NCBI RefSeq assembly: GCF_020906515.1
Contig: NC_085851.1
Location: 3,224,001-3,288,000 of the forward strand
Direction of reading: 5' to 3'
Length of the DNA stretch: 64,000 nt
From: Vanrija pseudolonga
Taxonomy: Eukaryota > Basidiomycota > Tremellomycetes > Trichosporonales > Trichosporonaceae
A program made the position numbers and the translations under genes. Below, in pieces: positions 1 through 12,780 of this stretch (positions are counted from its first letter, which is position 1; every line of letters starts with the position of its first letter). The notes under the pieces are model-generated. The model did no database searches and was not told where the DNA came from. It was given only the letters and a program-made list of their open reading frames with translations.

Positions 1-1
1 C

Positions 2-1761
2 TCGTCGCACCTCCTCGCTCCGCTCTTGGCACATTCAGCGCTCATCTCGTCATCGCTGACCCAGTTGTACCTGGACGACCTCGGCTTCTTACAGCACCTG
101 GACGTCCTCCGTGCCTTCTGGCTCGGCGGAGACACGTCATTCTCCGACACGGTCTCGTCAGCTCTGTTCGCGGGAGACGCCTCTGGTGGCGGAGAAAGCC
201 TCGGGCGACGTGCACGAACTCGGGCCCGACTTGGTCTGCCGGGAACGACTGAGCCTGGGATGTCGATCAACAGCGACAACTGGGGTATTGGCCTTGGCCT
301 GGGTCTGAGCGACAGGCAGCGATGGCCGCCTGGCGGTTCAGAGCTGGCGTACGCCCTCCGTGCCACTTTGCTCGACGACTCCGTGGACCGATTGGCGTCC
401 AAGGGTCCAGTTTGGGCAGCAATCGAGGACCGCGTTTCGTTTGCGGTGAGGGCGCTGCCGGAGGATGAGAGTGACGGGCGGCGATCACGATGGCTCAATC
501 CACAAGGTAGGTGTGACGATGCGTGTCCCGGTTCTTGCCATCTAACGCGTCCCAGCAATCGAGTGGGTTCCAGTTGAACAAATCTCTGCCCACCACAACT
601 GACCCTTCCACAGAGCCCTCGACTTCATCTACCTCGCCTACTCACCCCCCGCAGCCATCGCCACACTGCTGCCACACAGTGTCATGGACAAGTACCAGCT
701 TATCCACAACTTCCTGCTGCGGATTTCCCGCGTCGAGGCGGTTGTTCGATCCCTCTACTTTGACGTGGTGCGCCCCTCGCGGCCAGCGGACGATGTGCCG
801 ATCAAAACAGGCGTCGACGCCGCGTTTAATCGCATGCCATCCCAATTAGGACTTGGGCGTCGACGCGTCCAAACTATATTCGAACCCGGATCGGACGCGG
901 ATCGCACACTACTGGCCTTGCGGTTCGTCATGTCCTCGTTTGTGGCGGCCATTAGTCGCTACGTCCTGGATACGGCCATTGGCCAGAACTGGGACGTTAT
1001 GCGCAGGCGACTGGACAAGTTGCGTAGACGCGGCCATGCGCCGCCGTCAACGACGACGGACAGCCGGCCTGTGACACCTGGCCCTGACGATGGGGACGAC
1101 TATGAAGATCTGGACGAAGAACTAGACGATGTGGGCGGGGGCGAGGACGAAGACGACGCGCCGACGCTGCTCGGTGCACTGTCGCAGCTACAGTCTGCCC
1201 ACTCGCTGGTTCTGTATCACCAGATCATCCTCAACCGTATCTTGCGAGCGTGCCTGCTCATCCCGCAACCGGGCCACCAAGTCACGTTCAAGCTGCTCAT
1301 GACCCTCTTTGGTCTCATCCTGGACCTGGGCAAGACAGTCAAGGAGGTGGAACATGGGGTTAGTACCCCAGAAGCGGGGGCCGAGCACGTGATGGCTCTG
1401 CATCAAGACTGGACGGAAAAGAGTGCAGTGTTTGTGAGTGTGCTAGCATCTAAATCGCGGGAATCAGGGTACTAAGCAGGCCTACGTTTTGCTACAGCTT
1501 CACGCGTTGGAACGTTTGTCCCTGCGGACCTCGCCACGCACGACCGCGGCTGCCACTGGCGCTGGAGGGGCCGACGAGGGCCCCAAGGCTGCTGGGCAGC
1601 AGGATCTGCAGGTTTTGCTGGATGGAGAACGACAAGGGTTAGAGGACACTGGCGGCGTTTCAGCGCCACCCGCGTCTCATCTGCCTGGATCCACCGAGTT
1701 GCAAGAGCTGCTGCTTCGTCTCAGACTTGGTTCTCGCGACTCTAGACCACATGGTAGCTAG
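2..1761 (+). CDS. Gamma-tubulin complex component (GCP4/5/6 type), 3' part
   Basis: This is a Spc97/Spc98-family subunit of the gamma-tubulin ring complex, which nucleates microtubules; the 5' end lies outside the window. The visible protein has the GCP helical repeats: a segment like YLDDLGFLQHLDVLRAFWLGGD near the start, then FIYLAYSPPAAIATLLPHSV leading into MDKYQLIHNFLLRISRVEAV (the gamma-tubulin-binding half), and a C-terminus ending in ELLLRLRLGSRDSR like other GCPs. The exons I infer are 2-506, 556-562, 614-1433 and 1480-1761. The 7-nt exon is needed to keep the frame and has canonical sites on both sides. A strongly acidic insert (around 1085-1165) separates the last helices. It resembles the GCP4/5/6 group more than GCP2 or GCP3, but the exact paralogue is not decided. 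Confidence 0.8.
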
Positions 1762-4112
1762 CTCAGCTAACTTGTACAAGCGACCATGCCGTCATTGGTG
1801 GGCGTGCGGGCCGGTGGTAGGAAGCCGTGTCAAATGTAATTAAGAAGGCCAAACGTGATGGGGGCAAGGGTGGTCACCGGCGGTGTCTGGTGGGAGGGGA
1901 GGGTGGCGCGTGGTGGTCAATTTGAAGGCGCCAGCGTTGATGCCATTTCAGGGGGGGTGCGCGCATGGCTGTTGCATTGTGTGGAATGGGTCATGGTGAA
2001 ACGGCAGCGACGGGGCCAAAGCTGCGACCGTGTTGGTTGCTTGTTGTGGGTGTACGTACTAGGTTGTACTAGGGTTTTGCGGGCGGGTGCCTAGCCCGAG
2101 TCAGGGAATGAGTGACAACGAGGCGAGCGGCAGCAGGGCGCGGGGGTGGGTTGGTTGACCCGGAGGTGCAGACACGCCCCGCGCGGGTGGATTAGTTTGG
2201 CGCACTTGTGCTCGCGGGAGGTAAACTAGAGTTGGGAGCAAGCCTAAAAGGGCCGACACCCGATCTGTTCGTCTAGGGTGTGAGGGGGGGTGGGATGCAC
2301 ACGCCGTGATGAATGGCGGACGCGATGCGGCCGGTAGAAGCTGCCTGCAACGACGCCGTGCCCCCGCTGCGCCGCCGCCCTTGCTTCCCGCGGCCCGTGC
2401 GCCAGGCGGTAATGATGGCGTCTGCAGTGGCGGCGGCGTCGGTGTTGGGAAGGAAGGCGTCGGCGGTGGTCGTCGAGGAGGGAGCAGCGCTGCATTGTAC
2501 TGACTGCTGCTGCCTGCTTGACGGGAGCAGCAGCATGCATCTGCCACACGTCGAGCCCAACCACCCAACCCCGTCGTCTGTCTGTCGTCAGGGTCTGGGC
2601 TTTGCTCCGAGCCCTTGAGCACCCTCCAAAGCCAATGCAGCCAGGGAACGGGAGGCACAAGAGGCAGCCCTCTCGTCATTTGTGCAAGTGCTGTGGGTGG
2701 TGTGCAGCGTGTGTAGCAGCAGTGTGCATCTCTCCCTCCAGCGGGCTGCAGGCGTACGCCGCCATTCACGCTCTCTTTCTCTTGCGGGACGTCCATGGGC
2801 CATGGGCCAGCCAGCCAGCTACACCAGCTCTGGCCGTTACGGCCTGCCGTTAAACGTGGTTGCCGCGGCAACGCAGCAGCAGCAGCACTGCGACGACGCA
2901 CTGGCCCAGCAGAGCTGGAAGCATGTCGATTCGATTCCTGCTTGGCGGCAAAGGGAAGCAAGCTGCAACCAGGCAAGACGTCGTCGTTGTCGAGCCGCGA
3001 GCCGCAAGCCGCGAGCCGCGAGAGCTAGTGCCATTCCACCACCACGCGTCCTAGTGGCAACGGCTTGCAGCGGGCGCACTCACTCACTCACCGTCAGCAT
3101 CCTCCTCGTCGTCCTTCCCCTGTCGCCCCAGATCAACGTTCCATCCCACTGTCGCCGTGTCGCCCTCGTCGGTTCGCCATCCCTCGTCACTCCTCACATT
3201 TTCGTGCTCGTCCTACGCTGCAGCTGCGCGTTGTCCGACCACGCGAGAGCCCCAGTCCCTGCCCTTGTGCGACATTTTCTCCTTTCGACCGCGCCCTGAT
3301 CCTGAACTACCGTCCTACCCGGCTGGCATCCTGGACCCACCACCCACCACCACCCAGCACCCACCACCCATCACTCCCCCTCCATACAACCTCTCTACAC
3401 CACCACTCTATACACTCAGTCGTCGTCCGACCCCTCCCCCCTTCCCCCCCCCCACGCGCCAAACGACCTCTTGACCCGCCACTTGGTACAGACAGGTCCC
3501 GGCCCCTCTGTCCTTTCTCCTTCCCTAGCTACCCTCCCCTCCCCCCCCCCCCCCGCCCCTCCCAGACCAACCCCCCTCGATCCGCCCCGTCGTGTCTGGT
3601 GCTAGCTACCACTCTGTGCTTTGTGTTCTCGACATTCTTGCCCAACACACCCGCTCTCCCTCCAGTGGCAAAGCGCGCGGGCTCTCCTCCTTCCTGCCTT
3701 GCTTAGAATCAGGGGCCATCAAAGCCAACAGGGTAAAACACAACACCACAACCCTCCATTGTCCATTGCGGAGAGACGAGGTCCAGCCGCCTGTCAGCGC
3801 CAGCAAGCCAGCAAGCAGCTCGCGCACCTACCACACGCACGCACACACGTCCTTCATCACTTTGACGCTTAGCAAACACCACCATCAATCCATTACACCA
3901 CACCGCTAGTCCTCTGTTCGTCACCACGAGACTCTGCAGCGACATCGCCGCTTCGCTCATCGCGTCGCTAGCACGTACACGCCGCGTCGACGCAACGCCG
4001 CCATCGCCCCGAGCCCCCATCAACACTCCTTCGATCCCCCCCGCCGCCTTCGCGTCCCTCTCCACTACTACCACCACCACCACATCACGCTCCGCGTCGG
4101 TACACGCGCGAC
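1762..4112. other. Intergenic region and long kinesin upstream region
   Basis: No gene is recognised here. Open frames between 2100 and 3050 are out-of-phase GC-rich noise without conserved motifs. From about 3080 to 4110 the plus strand becomes strongly pyrimidine-rich (C/T tracts, including a run of C near 3541-3554), which is typical of the promoter and 5' leader of highly spliced basidiomycete genes; it leads directly into the kinesin start codon. I infer that this stretch contains the kinesin promoter and a long 5' UTR. Confidence 0.5.
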
Positions 4113-7100
4113 ATGTCGGTTGCCCCTTCCCCTCGCCGGCGGGCGTCTCTCGTGTCGTCGCCCACCCCGTCCTCACCCACAGCACACTCGAGCATCCCAA
4201 GGCCGCAGTCGGCATCTGGTCGATACAGGGCCTTTGCTAGCACGCCACCCTCTGACCCGCTCCCCGCCGTGCCCGCCGGTGATGAGGCCGACAAAGGCCA
4301 GGTTCGCGTAGGTGAGTAAGCAAAAACGACGCTTCACGTCGTCGTCAAAGCGCAGCCCATCGCCAGCATGATTCTGACGCGTTCACAGTCCTCCGTATCC
4401 GGCCTTCGGACCCCACCGACAATGGCATTCCTCCTCGCCATCGCGCCGTCCTCGTACACCCCAGCTCGCAGACCGACGTGCGCGTCAGCGTAGACCCCGC
4501 TACTCTGGCCGGAAACGCTCCCGTCGGCGCGTCTGCATCAAAACGTCACCCCACCTTTGCCTTTGACCGCGTCCTTCCAGAGCGCTCAACGCAGCTCGAC
4601 GTCTACAACGCGACAGCACGCGACCGTATCGAAGAGTTCCTACGAGGATTCAACGTGACATTTTTGGCGTACGTACTCCACACACACACATTTGTGGCCC
4701 CTCTTTTGGCACCACGCTGACCCCCCTACCAGTTATGGTCAAACCAGCTCTGGCAAGTCGTACACCATGGGCACCACGGGTGACGACGCCGACTACCTCG
4801 ATATTTCAGACACCTCCCGGGCCGGTCTGATTCCTCGAACAGTCGAGACCCTGTTCAGACGCGCCGAGGAGATCCGTCTGGGATCCGGGCCCAACGCCAG
4901 CTGGGAATGCCGTGTTTCCTTCCTTGAGCTCTACAACGAGGATCTCATTGACCTGTTGTCAAGCACCGACCTGCCAGTGTCAATCAGGGAGAACCAGGAT
5001 GGCCGAATCGTTTGGTCTGGCGTTCGCGAGGTCAAGGTCCACAGCGTCCACGACGTCATGCACCTCCTTCAGGAGGGATCCGCTCGTCGCCAGACTGGCC
5101 AGACCAACATGAACGCGACATCCTCGCGTTCCCACGCAATCTTCTCCCTCACCATGACACAATCGCGTCGCGCAGACTCGGTCAACGGCTCCAAGAGGCC
5201 AATGTCGGTCATGGCCATGGGCTCGGGATCGCGTTCCACCACCCCAGTCTCCTTCCGCGGCACGCCTCCTTCCGCATTTGGCTCCAAGCTCGGCGGAAGG
5301 CCCACCAGTGTGCACGTCAGCGCCCTCAATGGCCGCGACGACATGGTCATCATCACCAGCAAGTTCAACATGGTTGACCTTGCCGGCTCTGAGCGCCTTA
5401 AGCGCACTGCTGCTCAAGGCGAGCGCATGAGGGAGGGTATCTCCATCAACAGCGGTCTGCTTGCTCTGGGCAACGTCATTTCGGCGCGTAAGTATTACTC
5501 TTATTACTCTTATCATCGCCGATACACTTTGCTGACTATGCCCCTTTCAGTTGCGGAACCGTCAAAGGCCCGCGGTCATGTGCCCTACCGTGACTCCAAG
5601 CTCACCAGGTTGCTACAGGGTAAGCAAGTGACGGCGGGCGGACTTTTTTGGGGGCGTGACAACTGACGACGCCACTATAGACTCGATTGGTGGCAACGCC
5701 ATGACGACGATGATTGCATGTGTTTCGCCGGTCGAGTTCAACATAAGCGAGACCATCAACACGATCAATTACGCCTCGCGTGCCAGGAAAATTAAGAACT
5801 CGGTCACCAAGAACCAGCAGGAGGTTGGCTGGGACGACATTGACCACTTGCGTAACACGGTCCTCAAGTTGCGGACAAAGATTGCTGGCCTCGAAACCGA
5901 GCCTCGCACGATTGGCAAGGTCGAAGAGGCCCCCGACGGCCACAATGACGACATCCTGCAGCGCCAGGTCATTGAACTGAGCAACAAGCTCGCCGACTTG
6001 GAAGATGACTTTAGCCATGTAAGTATTCCGGGTGGTGTTGGTGGGCAGCCGTCATTAGCGTGACTAACCCAACCATTAGCTCCAGGACGAGTACTTCAAA
6101 AAGTGCCGCGAGATTGTGGCGCTCAGCGACCCCGACATTCTCGAGGACGACAAGCTGAGACAGTTCAATGAGACCATTGAGCCCGTCGTTCTCGAGTACG
6201 AGAAGGTCGTCACGTCGTTGAATGGCCAGCTCGCCGAGCTCCGCGCCGAGGCTGCCATTCACCACCAGGCCCACGAGGACCAGACTGGCGAGCTCTCAAA
6301 GACCAGGGATCGTCTGTCCGAGCACGAGTCTTATGTCACCGAGCTGCAGGCCAGGATCGCCAAGCTCACAGCAAGAAACGACTCGAGCGAGGGGTACATT
6401 CGCGACCTCGAGTCCAAGTTCCGCTCCTTCACCGACAACGACGACCGCCAGACTGAGGTTATTGCATCTCTCAGCCAGGACCTTCAGGCCCTCAAAGGCG
6501 AAGCCGCCAAGAGCAACACGTACATCTCGCAGCTCGAGAGCCGCGTTGCCTCGTCCGAGTCGCGCACCAATGAGCTCGCTTCGCTTGTTGAGCGTTACGA
6601 GCAGGAGGCGGAGGAGCGCGAAAAGTCTTTCCGTGATCTCGAAGGCCGTTTGGCGTTGCTGGACAACGAGCACAGCGAGCACAGTGATCACAGGGTAGAC
6701 CAGCTCTTGGAGGAGCTCGATGAGCGCGAGCGCAAGATCGAGGAGCTCGAGGGCCGCCTCCACAGCTCGCACGAGTCGCGTGAGCTGGCCCCCGTAGACT
6801 CGAAGGCTGCTCCTTCCACGCCCCCGGAGACGCCTCCCGTTCTTCGCACCATTGCAGAGGACTCGAACGCCGAGGTTGAGAAGCTCCGCCGGGAGAACCA
6901 GGCTCTCCAGTTCAGGCTCCGCGATCTCGAGCAGCACATTGGCGCCCCTGCCACGCCCATTCTCGACCCTCCCGCGGAGCAGGACGAGGAGCTCGAGACC
7001 GACCATGACGATGACGCTGACAGCGGCAACAAGCGGGGAAGCACTGGCGAGTCGAGCGAGTCGGACACAACACTGGAAACACCCAAGCTTGCGAGCCGAA

Positions 7101-9011
7101 CTGTTTCGCCTCAGATCCACGACGACCCTCTCAACTCGCAACGGTCACCATACTCTTCTTTCCGTGCCGGCGACTTCCGGTCTCGTCAGGCCCAAGGGGA
7201 GCCGAGGCTTTTGCGCCCTCTCTCGCTGTCACAAGGATTATCGGCCCTATCCTACTCGGGCTCGTCTCCTCGTTACTCGTGGAGCGCGCCTGGCAACGGC
7301 CTGCTCGCCTTTGAGAGATCCCCCAAGCTCGACCGCTCGCCGAAGCGCCAGAGCATGCCCTTCGACTCAAAGCCCCTGCGCTCGGCTCAGAGCCTCGAGA
7401 TTGACCTCAACCTGCTGCAGAAGTCGTTGCAAGACCGCGACGCCCAGCTCAGGCAGCGCGAGGTTGAGATCCTTTACCTCAAGAAGACGCTCTCGCAGGG
7501 CACGACCATTGCCACCAGCACTTCCCAGCTCAACACTGAGGAGGTCATTGACCGCCTGAGAAAGGAGCATGCCGACGAAATTGAGAAGATTTACGACGGT
7601 CACAACAAGGCCATGAACTCGATCGAGGACGAGCACACCGAGTCCATCACGGCCATGGAGCAGGAGCTCCAGGCTATCAAGAAGCAGCACCAGTCGGAAC
7701 TGGACGAGCTTCTGCGGTCTCACCGTACTAGCCTCGAGGACCTCGATGTTCGTCACCGCGGAGAGCTCCAGGAGTCGAGCGAAATCAAGTCGGCCCTGGA
7801 TGCTGCCTGGGAGGAGCTGGCCGCCACTGGACGGCGCCACCAGGCTGAGCGTGACGCTCTCGTCTCCACCCACCACAAGGAGGTTGAGGACCTTGACAGC
7901 CGCCACGTCGAGGTCTGCGACGCCCTTCAGAAGGAGCTCGAGGCTACCACTACATCTCTCCAGAGCGTCCGCGAGGAGCTGGCTGCCGCCAAGGAGGCCC
8001 AGCTGCTTGCCGAAAAGGAGCTTGCCGCCCGCCCAGAGCCCTCGACTGTCATTGCCCTCGAGGAGCACAACATTGTTGTCACCGCAATGGAGGACATGGA
8101 GAAGGAGCTTACTGCTGCCGAGGAGGAGAAGCGCCAGCTCAAGGTCAAGTCTGACCAGCTTCGCTTCGAGCTCTCTCGCGTTCGCGACGAGCACCAGCTT
8201 CAGCGTTCCTCGGACCTCAGCAAGCTTGCCGAGCTTGAAAAGCGCTGCTCGGTTCTGTCGTCTGAGAAGGAGGAGCTCAAGCAGCTTGCTTCCGACTACA
8301 AGAACCGCGACTCGAAGGTCTCCATCCTCGACTCGCGCTCTTCGCGTACCAAGCTCCCCCCTATTGGCCCTCCCCCGACCGCACCTCTGCCACCACTTCC
8401 TGCTGGACGCGAGGCTGTCCTTTCGCCCGCCCTCACCAACGGCTCGCTCCCCAGGACATCTCAGCACGAGGGTTCCATCGACAGCACACGGTCGTCACGT
8501 TACGAGACCCACGAGGGCTCCGTTCGCCCCGACTCTGTGCTCACTTCTGCCGAGAACGAGCGCGACAAGGCGCTTGCCGACCGCGAGGATGCTATCGCCC
8601 AGGTCACCGAGGCCAGGGAGAAGATGCAGGAGGTCGAGTCCAAGCTCGCCGCCGAGCAGCGCAACAATGAGCAGTTCAGCAAGGACCTCGTCGAGCTCCG
8701 CAAGAACAACAGCAAGCTCAAGGTCCGCGTCGACGACGTCAACCGCGAGCTCACCGAGCTCAAGCGCGAGCGTGACGGTCTCCGTCGTGACGTTGTTGAG
8801 ATGAAAAACGAGCTGGCCGACGCCCAGTACGAGCGTATCGCCGACCGCCAGCGCCTTGAGGGTGCACGGAACGAGGTCGCCCAGTACAAGGCCAAACTTG
8901 ACCGCATGGTCGACGCCAAGGTCTCCAAGCGTTCCGACCAGAAGCTCAAGGCAAGTACCATGTGGCGCTACCCAGACGAGAACCTTTACTAACACATCGC
9001 AGTGCTTCTAA
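4113..9011 (+). CDS. Kinesin-4-like motor protein with long coiled coil
   Basis: A plus-end-type N-terminal kinesin of about 1,506 residues. The motor spans roughly residues 65-470: VLRIRPSD strand, P-loop GQTSSGKS near 161, switch I SSRSHAIF near 291, switch II DLAGSE near 374, then [34 protein letters not shown] and [11 protein letters not shown], a pattern closest to kinesin-4. A Ser/Gly/Pro-rich loop of about 60 residues is inserted between switch I and switch II. The rest is almost continuous coiled coil interrupted by Ser/Pro-rich segments (about 7080-7400 and 8340-8500). Exons: 4113-4311, 4389-4668, 4733-5487, 5551-5619, 5681-6018, 6080-8950 and 9003-9011. The last intron would be GC-AG with a TACTAAC branch site, giving a C-terminus KLKCF; without it the frame stops at 8992. 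The neighbouring genes encode gamma-tubulin complex subunits. Confidence 0.9.
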
Positions 9012-9454
9012 ACCTACATATTTTCGGATATTCGTGTTCGGTGTCTTTCTAATCTCCATTTATATCCCCACCTATTTCCACTTTGTGCTGTGGAGACTCT
9101 ATCGCCCTCGTGCGCGCCGCGCTGTCGTGCTTGCCACTATCGCCGCCACACGCCGCCGCGCCCCGACTGGTGGGAGATCGAAACGGGGTTCGCAGCAGCA
9201 TATCTGCACGTGTAGTCATAGCATTTTTGTTGGGTTTTGGTCTCGATTCCCCAGAGGGGCCCGAGCTGGTCTGTCGTGTCACGAAATTACGCCTCTTGTG
9301 ATACCATCAAACCTGTACAGGTGGACAACATAGATACCGCATGTATGGCGATGAATCAGATGGATTGAAGCAGGTGTAGTTGGTTGCATCTACTACTATA
9401 AGGTCGGTTGGGCTAGTTGTACAGGGGGAGTCGTGACATGTGGTTAGCAAGTGG
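9012..9454. other. Convergent 3' intergenic region
   Basis: This stretch lies between the stop codons of the kinesin and GCP2 genes and must hold both 3' UTRs and polyadenylation signals. I see no coding frame, repeat or RNA gene in it. Confidence 0.5.
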
Positions 9455-12400
9455 CTAAGATCTCAGTGTCGTTTGATGCAGCCGTGTCACGAGCGCCAAC
9501 AAGACGACGTTTTCAGAGCCGGCATTGTAGGTCACGGCGTCGAGGTGGAGCTGGGTACGTTAGGGTTGTCAAGCACGTAAAGCTATCACTTACATTGCTG
9601 TGGTGGTTGTAGTTGATCTCAAACTTGTTGATGACGTTCCACCGGTGCGCGGCCTTGGCTGCGTCCGACTCGGTGAGCGGGTCGGCTCGGAAACGTTGCA
9701 GGACCTTGTTGAACGAGTCCTGGTACGAGACGAATGCCGACATTGTCTTCATGAGCTTGGAGTAGACCTGGGGAGTTAGGCGAGCCAAGCACCGGCAAAC
9801 TCACCGAGAGTAACTTGGAGTTGGTGAGCATGCACTGCTTGAGGCAGGTGTCTAGGAAGTCGACATGGTCGCGCATGAGCTGGTCGACGGTGCCAACGTT
9901 GGCAAGCTTGGCCTCGAGGGCACGCCAGTTGGTCTCGAGCACCTCGCCCGTGGCGTATGCGAGAATCTGGCGCACAAACCCGAGCATACGGGCGCGGAGG
10001 GCGAACACGCGCGCCTTCCACTGGTCCATGTCGGCGTTGCCGGTCGAGTCGCGCCACATTGGGGCCTTGTGCTCGAGCCACATGGCTGACAGTGCCGACT
10101 CGAGGTGGTGGAGGTGGACAAGGAAGCGGAAGATGAGCTGGTACCGCGTGATGGCCTTGCGGGAGATGACGAGCGAGAGGGGGAACTTGACAGTGTAGTC
10201 GAACGCTAGTGCGTCGATGCCGACGAGCGTGTCGCCGTCCTTCTTTGGGGTAGCGTCGGGGGCAAAGTCCATGCCAAAGTCAATGTCGCCACCCTCATTC
10301 ATGCTGCCATGGTGCGAGACAATCTTCAGGAGCCAGTCGTACAGGTTCTGGCTCGCCATCGTGACCTTGAGGTTGTCCTTGTACGGGTCGTTTGAGCTCG
10401 ACGATGCAGGGTTGCGGACAGCCAGGTCGAGCAGGGATTGCAACTTTTGTATTGACACTGATTTGGCGGGCTTGCGGGTGAGGTCTGCGCTTGCGAGATC
10501 AAGGAAGTTTGTGAGGAAGTCGGACTGATCGGCGAAGAAGAAGTGTTTTAGGGAGCTGGGGAGGTAGGTGGTCAGCCACAACATTTGTTTTTCACCTACC
10601 GGAGATGCGGGATGAGCTCCTGCTCCTCGACGAGCAGTCTCAACAAGCTCTGATTTGCGTAGATGTACGCGTCTTCAATCCGCTTGTAGAATCTGCGTGG
10701 GTTAGCACTGCAGAAAGCTGACACCCACTTGGTCTCGTTCATGACGACATCCTTGTCGCCGTCCGTGTCCACCTCGCCAGGCTTCTTGACCTCGATGCCA
10801 CACTCGCGCATGACGTTGAGGTACTTGCCCGCGAGGAGGATCTTGTGCTTCCACGGCTGAAGGAACGACAGGATGCACGCGCCGCCAGGCAAGCGGTTCG
10901 TACCTGCTCGTGGTGGGGGCACTGCGGACGTGAGCGAGGGCCCTTTAACCGCTGCGAGCGACGATCCGTCCCGGAGCTACGATCGTTAGCACAGCCCTGC
11001 GTGACGAAACCCACCGTGTATCGCCTGTCCCAGTACTCGTCTGTATAGTCGCTTTCCAGCACGCCCTTGTTGATGTAGCCACTCTCCTTGACCATGAACT
11101 CTTCGAACGGGTCAGACAGGTAGCCCGTCTGGATCCATCTCAGCAGCATGCGGCAGTAGGGCTGGGACGCGTGCACCAGCAACTGCGAATGCAGTGTAGT
11201 TGCTGTTGGGTCGCTGCATGGGTTAGCACGCGCTTAGACCTTGCAACCCACCCGCTCATCGTCGCCTCGCGCTCGCAGATAATGCCAAGCACCTCGCCGC
11301 CAACGACAGGCCCAGACGCCGAGAGCCCCTTCTGCGCGCGTATGTTCTTCATCAACCCCTTGAGCCCTGCGCCGCCGAGTCCGAGCTCTTCAGCTTTACC
11401 GCCCAGCTCGTCGTCGTCGTCATCTGACAGATCAGACGCGTCGCCCGGAGCCGTCTCGTCCGCCTCGAGCGCGAGGCACAGCGACGACAGCAGCGACATG
11501 GTGTGCAGCGTCGGGTGGAGGTGGAAGTAGAGCGTCTGGAGGGTGAACGTTGCCGAGGTGAGGAAGAGCGACTCGAGCTGCGCCGTGAGGACGCGGTATT
11601 CCTGCTGTCAGCTTCGGAGAACTCTCAGCTCACCTTGAGCATGCCCCGGATTCCGCTCCCGAGCGCATGGCTGACCATGCCGAACTCTGCGCCATTCCTG
11701 AGCTCGATCGACGCCTCGACGGACGTGAAGAACGTCGCGAGGGGAAGCAGGCGGTTGATCAAACTCAACAACGACGGGTCTATTGTCAGCTGGCATCATA
11801 CCATCCACACCTACCCAGGCTCGGGTCGATCCGCCACCGCGCGCCGCGCAGCCGCTGGTCCGCGTCGAGGGGGTCATAGTCGTCCGCATAGCGGATAAGC
11901 GAGCCCTCCACGCCCTGGAGGACGAAGAGCATGTCCTCGCATATCCACGCCTCCTGCACGTCGAGGGGGACGCCTTCGAGGAGCTTGCGCTCCGCGGCGG
12001 GCTGCGGCGTGTCGGGTGCCGCGACGTCGTTGCGCACGACGACCTCGATGTCGACGTTGCGCTCCACGACTTTGCCGTCGCGCGAGTCGCGCGAGCGCGC
12101 GTGCGCGTGCCCGTGGCCGTACTCGCGCTCCCGCCGCGTCGAGAGGGACGAGTTCGCGCGCGACGACGACGGCGCAGTCTCCACCACGCGCCGCACCGAC
12201 GTGTGCGACGTCGGCCGCTCGCGCTGTTGCTCAGACGACGGGCGGGGTACCCGCCGCTCGAAGACTGGCTGCGGGTCGCGCTCGCGCTCGCGTTCGCGCA
12301 CGAGCGCTTCGCCCGACAGGTCGAGCTCCTCGAAGATGTCTTCCCGCGGCACGCGGCGCACCGAAGCCAACGTCCCGGCCACCTGCGGCGTCAGCGGCGG

Positions 12401-12538
12401 TGTTGTCAACAACAACGAGAGGCCGAAACACACCTGGTTGAACTCGTGCTTGGTCAGATGGCCGCTCGTCGTGCGCCGCGACGGCCGCGGCGTGAACGGT
12501 ACCCTGGACGAGCTGGCTGCTGTCCTCGACGATGCCAT
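9455..12538 (-). CDS. Gamma-tubulin complex component 2 (Spc97/Alp4)
   Basis: GCP2 pairs with GCP3 and gamma-tubulin in the gamma-TuSC that nucleates microtubules at spindle pole bodies. The predicted protein is 926 residues. After a low-complexity Arg/Ser-rich N-terminus comes the GCP signature EAWICEDMLFVLQGVEGSLIRY (about residues 205-226), the GRIP1-type region with DPFEEFMVKES and WKHKILLAGKYLNVMRECG, and the C-terminal gamma-tubulin-binding half with FDYTVKFPLSLVISRKAITRYQLIFRFL, which is diagnostic for GCP2. Nine exons: 12538-11815, 11779-11634, 11601-11252, 11213-11015, 10976-10729, 10692-10600, 10555-9805, 9767-9594, 9550-9455; they sum to a multiple of three. An in-frame ATG at 12658 would add 40 unrelated residues; I prefer 12538. 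Introns are 34-48 nt with CTAAC/CTGAC branch sites. Confidence 0.92.
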
Positions 12539-12780
12539 TGTGTGATGGTTTGTGTTGTGGTTGTCAGTGTGCAACTCGTAAACATCCAAGGAACGGTACG
12601 CGGCAACCACTGCGGCAGGTGGTGGACGCGACGGACGTGGTGGCGGAAGCAATTCCACGCGAGGATTGTTATTGTTGAAGCCTCTGTACTCCGTGCTGCT
12701 CTCAGCTCAATGCTACACTGTATGCATGCTAGAACATGGATAGGGGTAGGGAGGCGGACATGAAGGATACATCGGCCGCG

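Noticed and set aside
2101-2976. Minus-strand open frame of 291 codons upstream of the kinesin gene
   Set aside because: Low-complexity Pro/Arg/Ala composition and competing open frames on the other strand; no splice-consistent gene.
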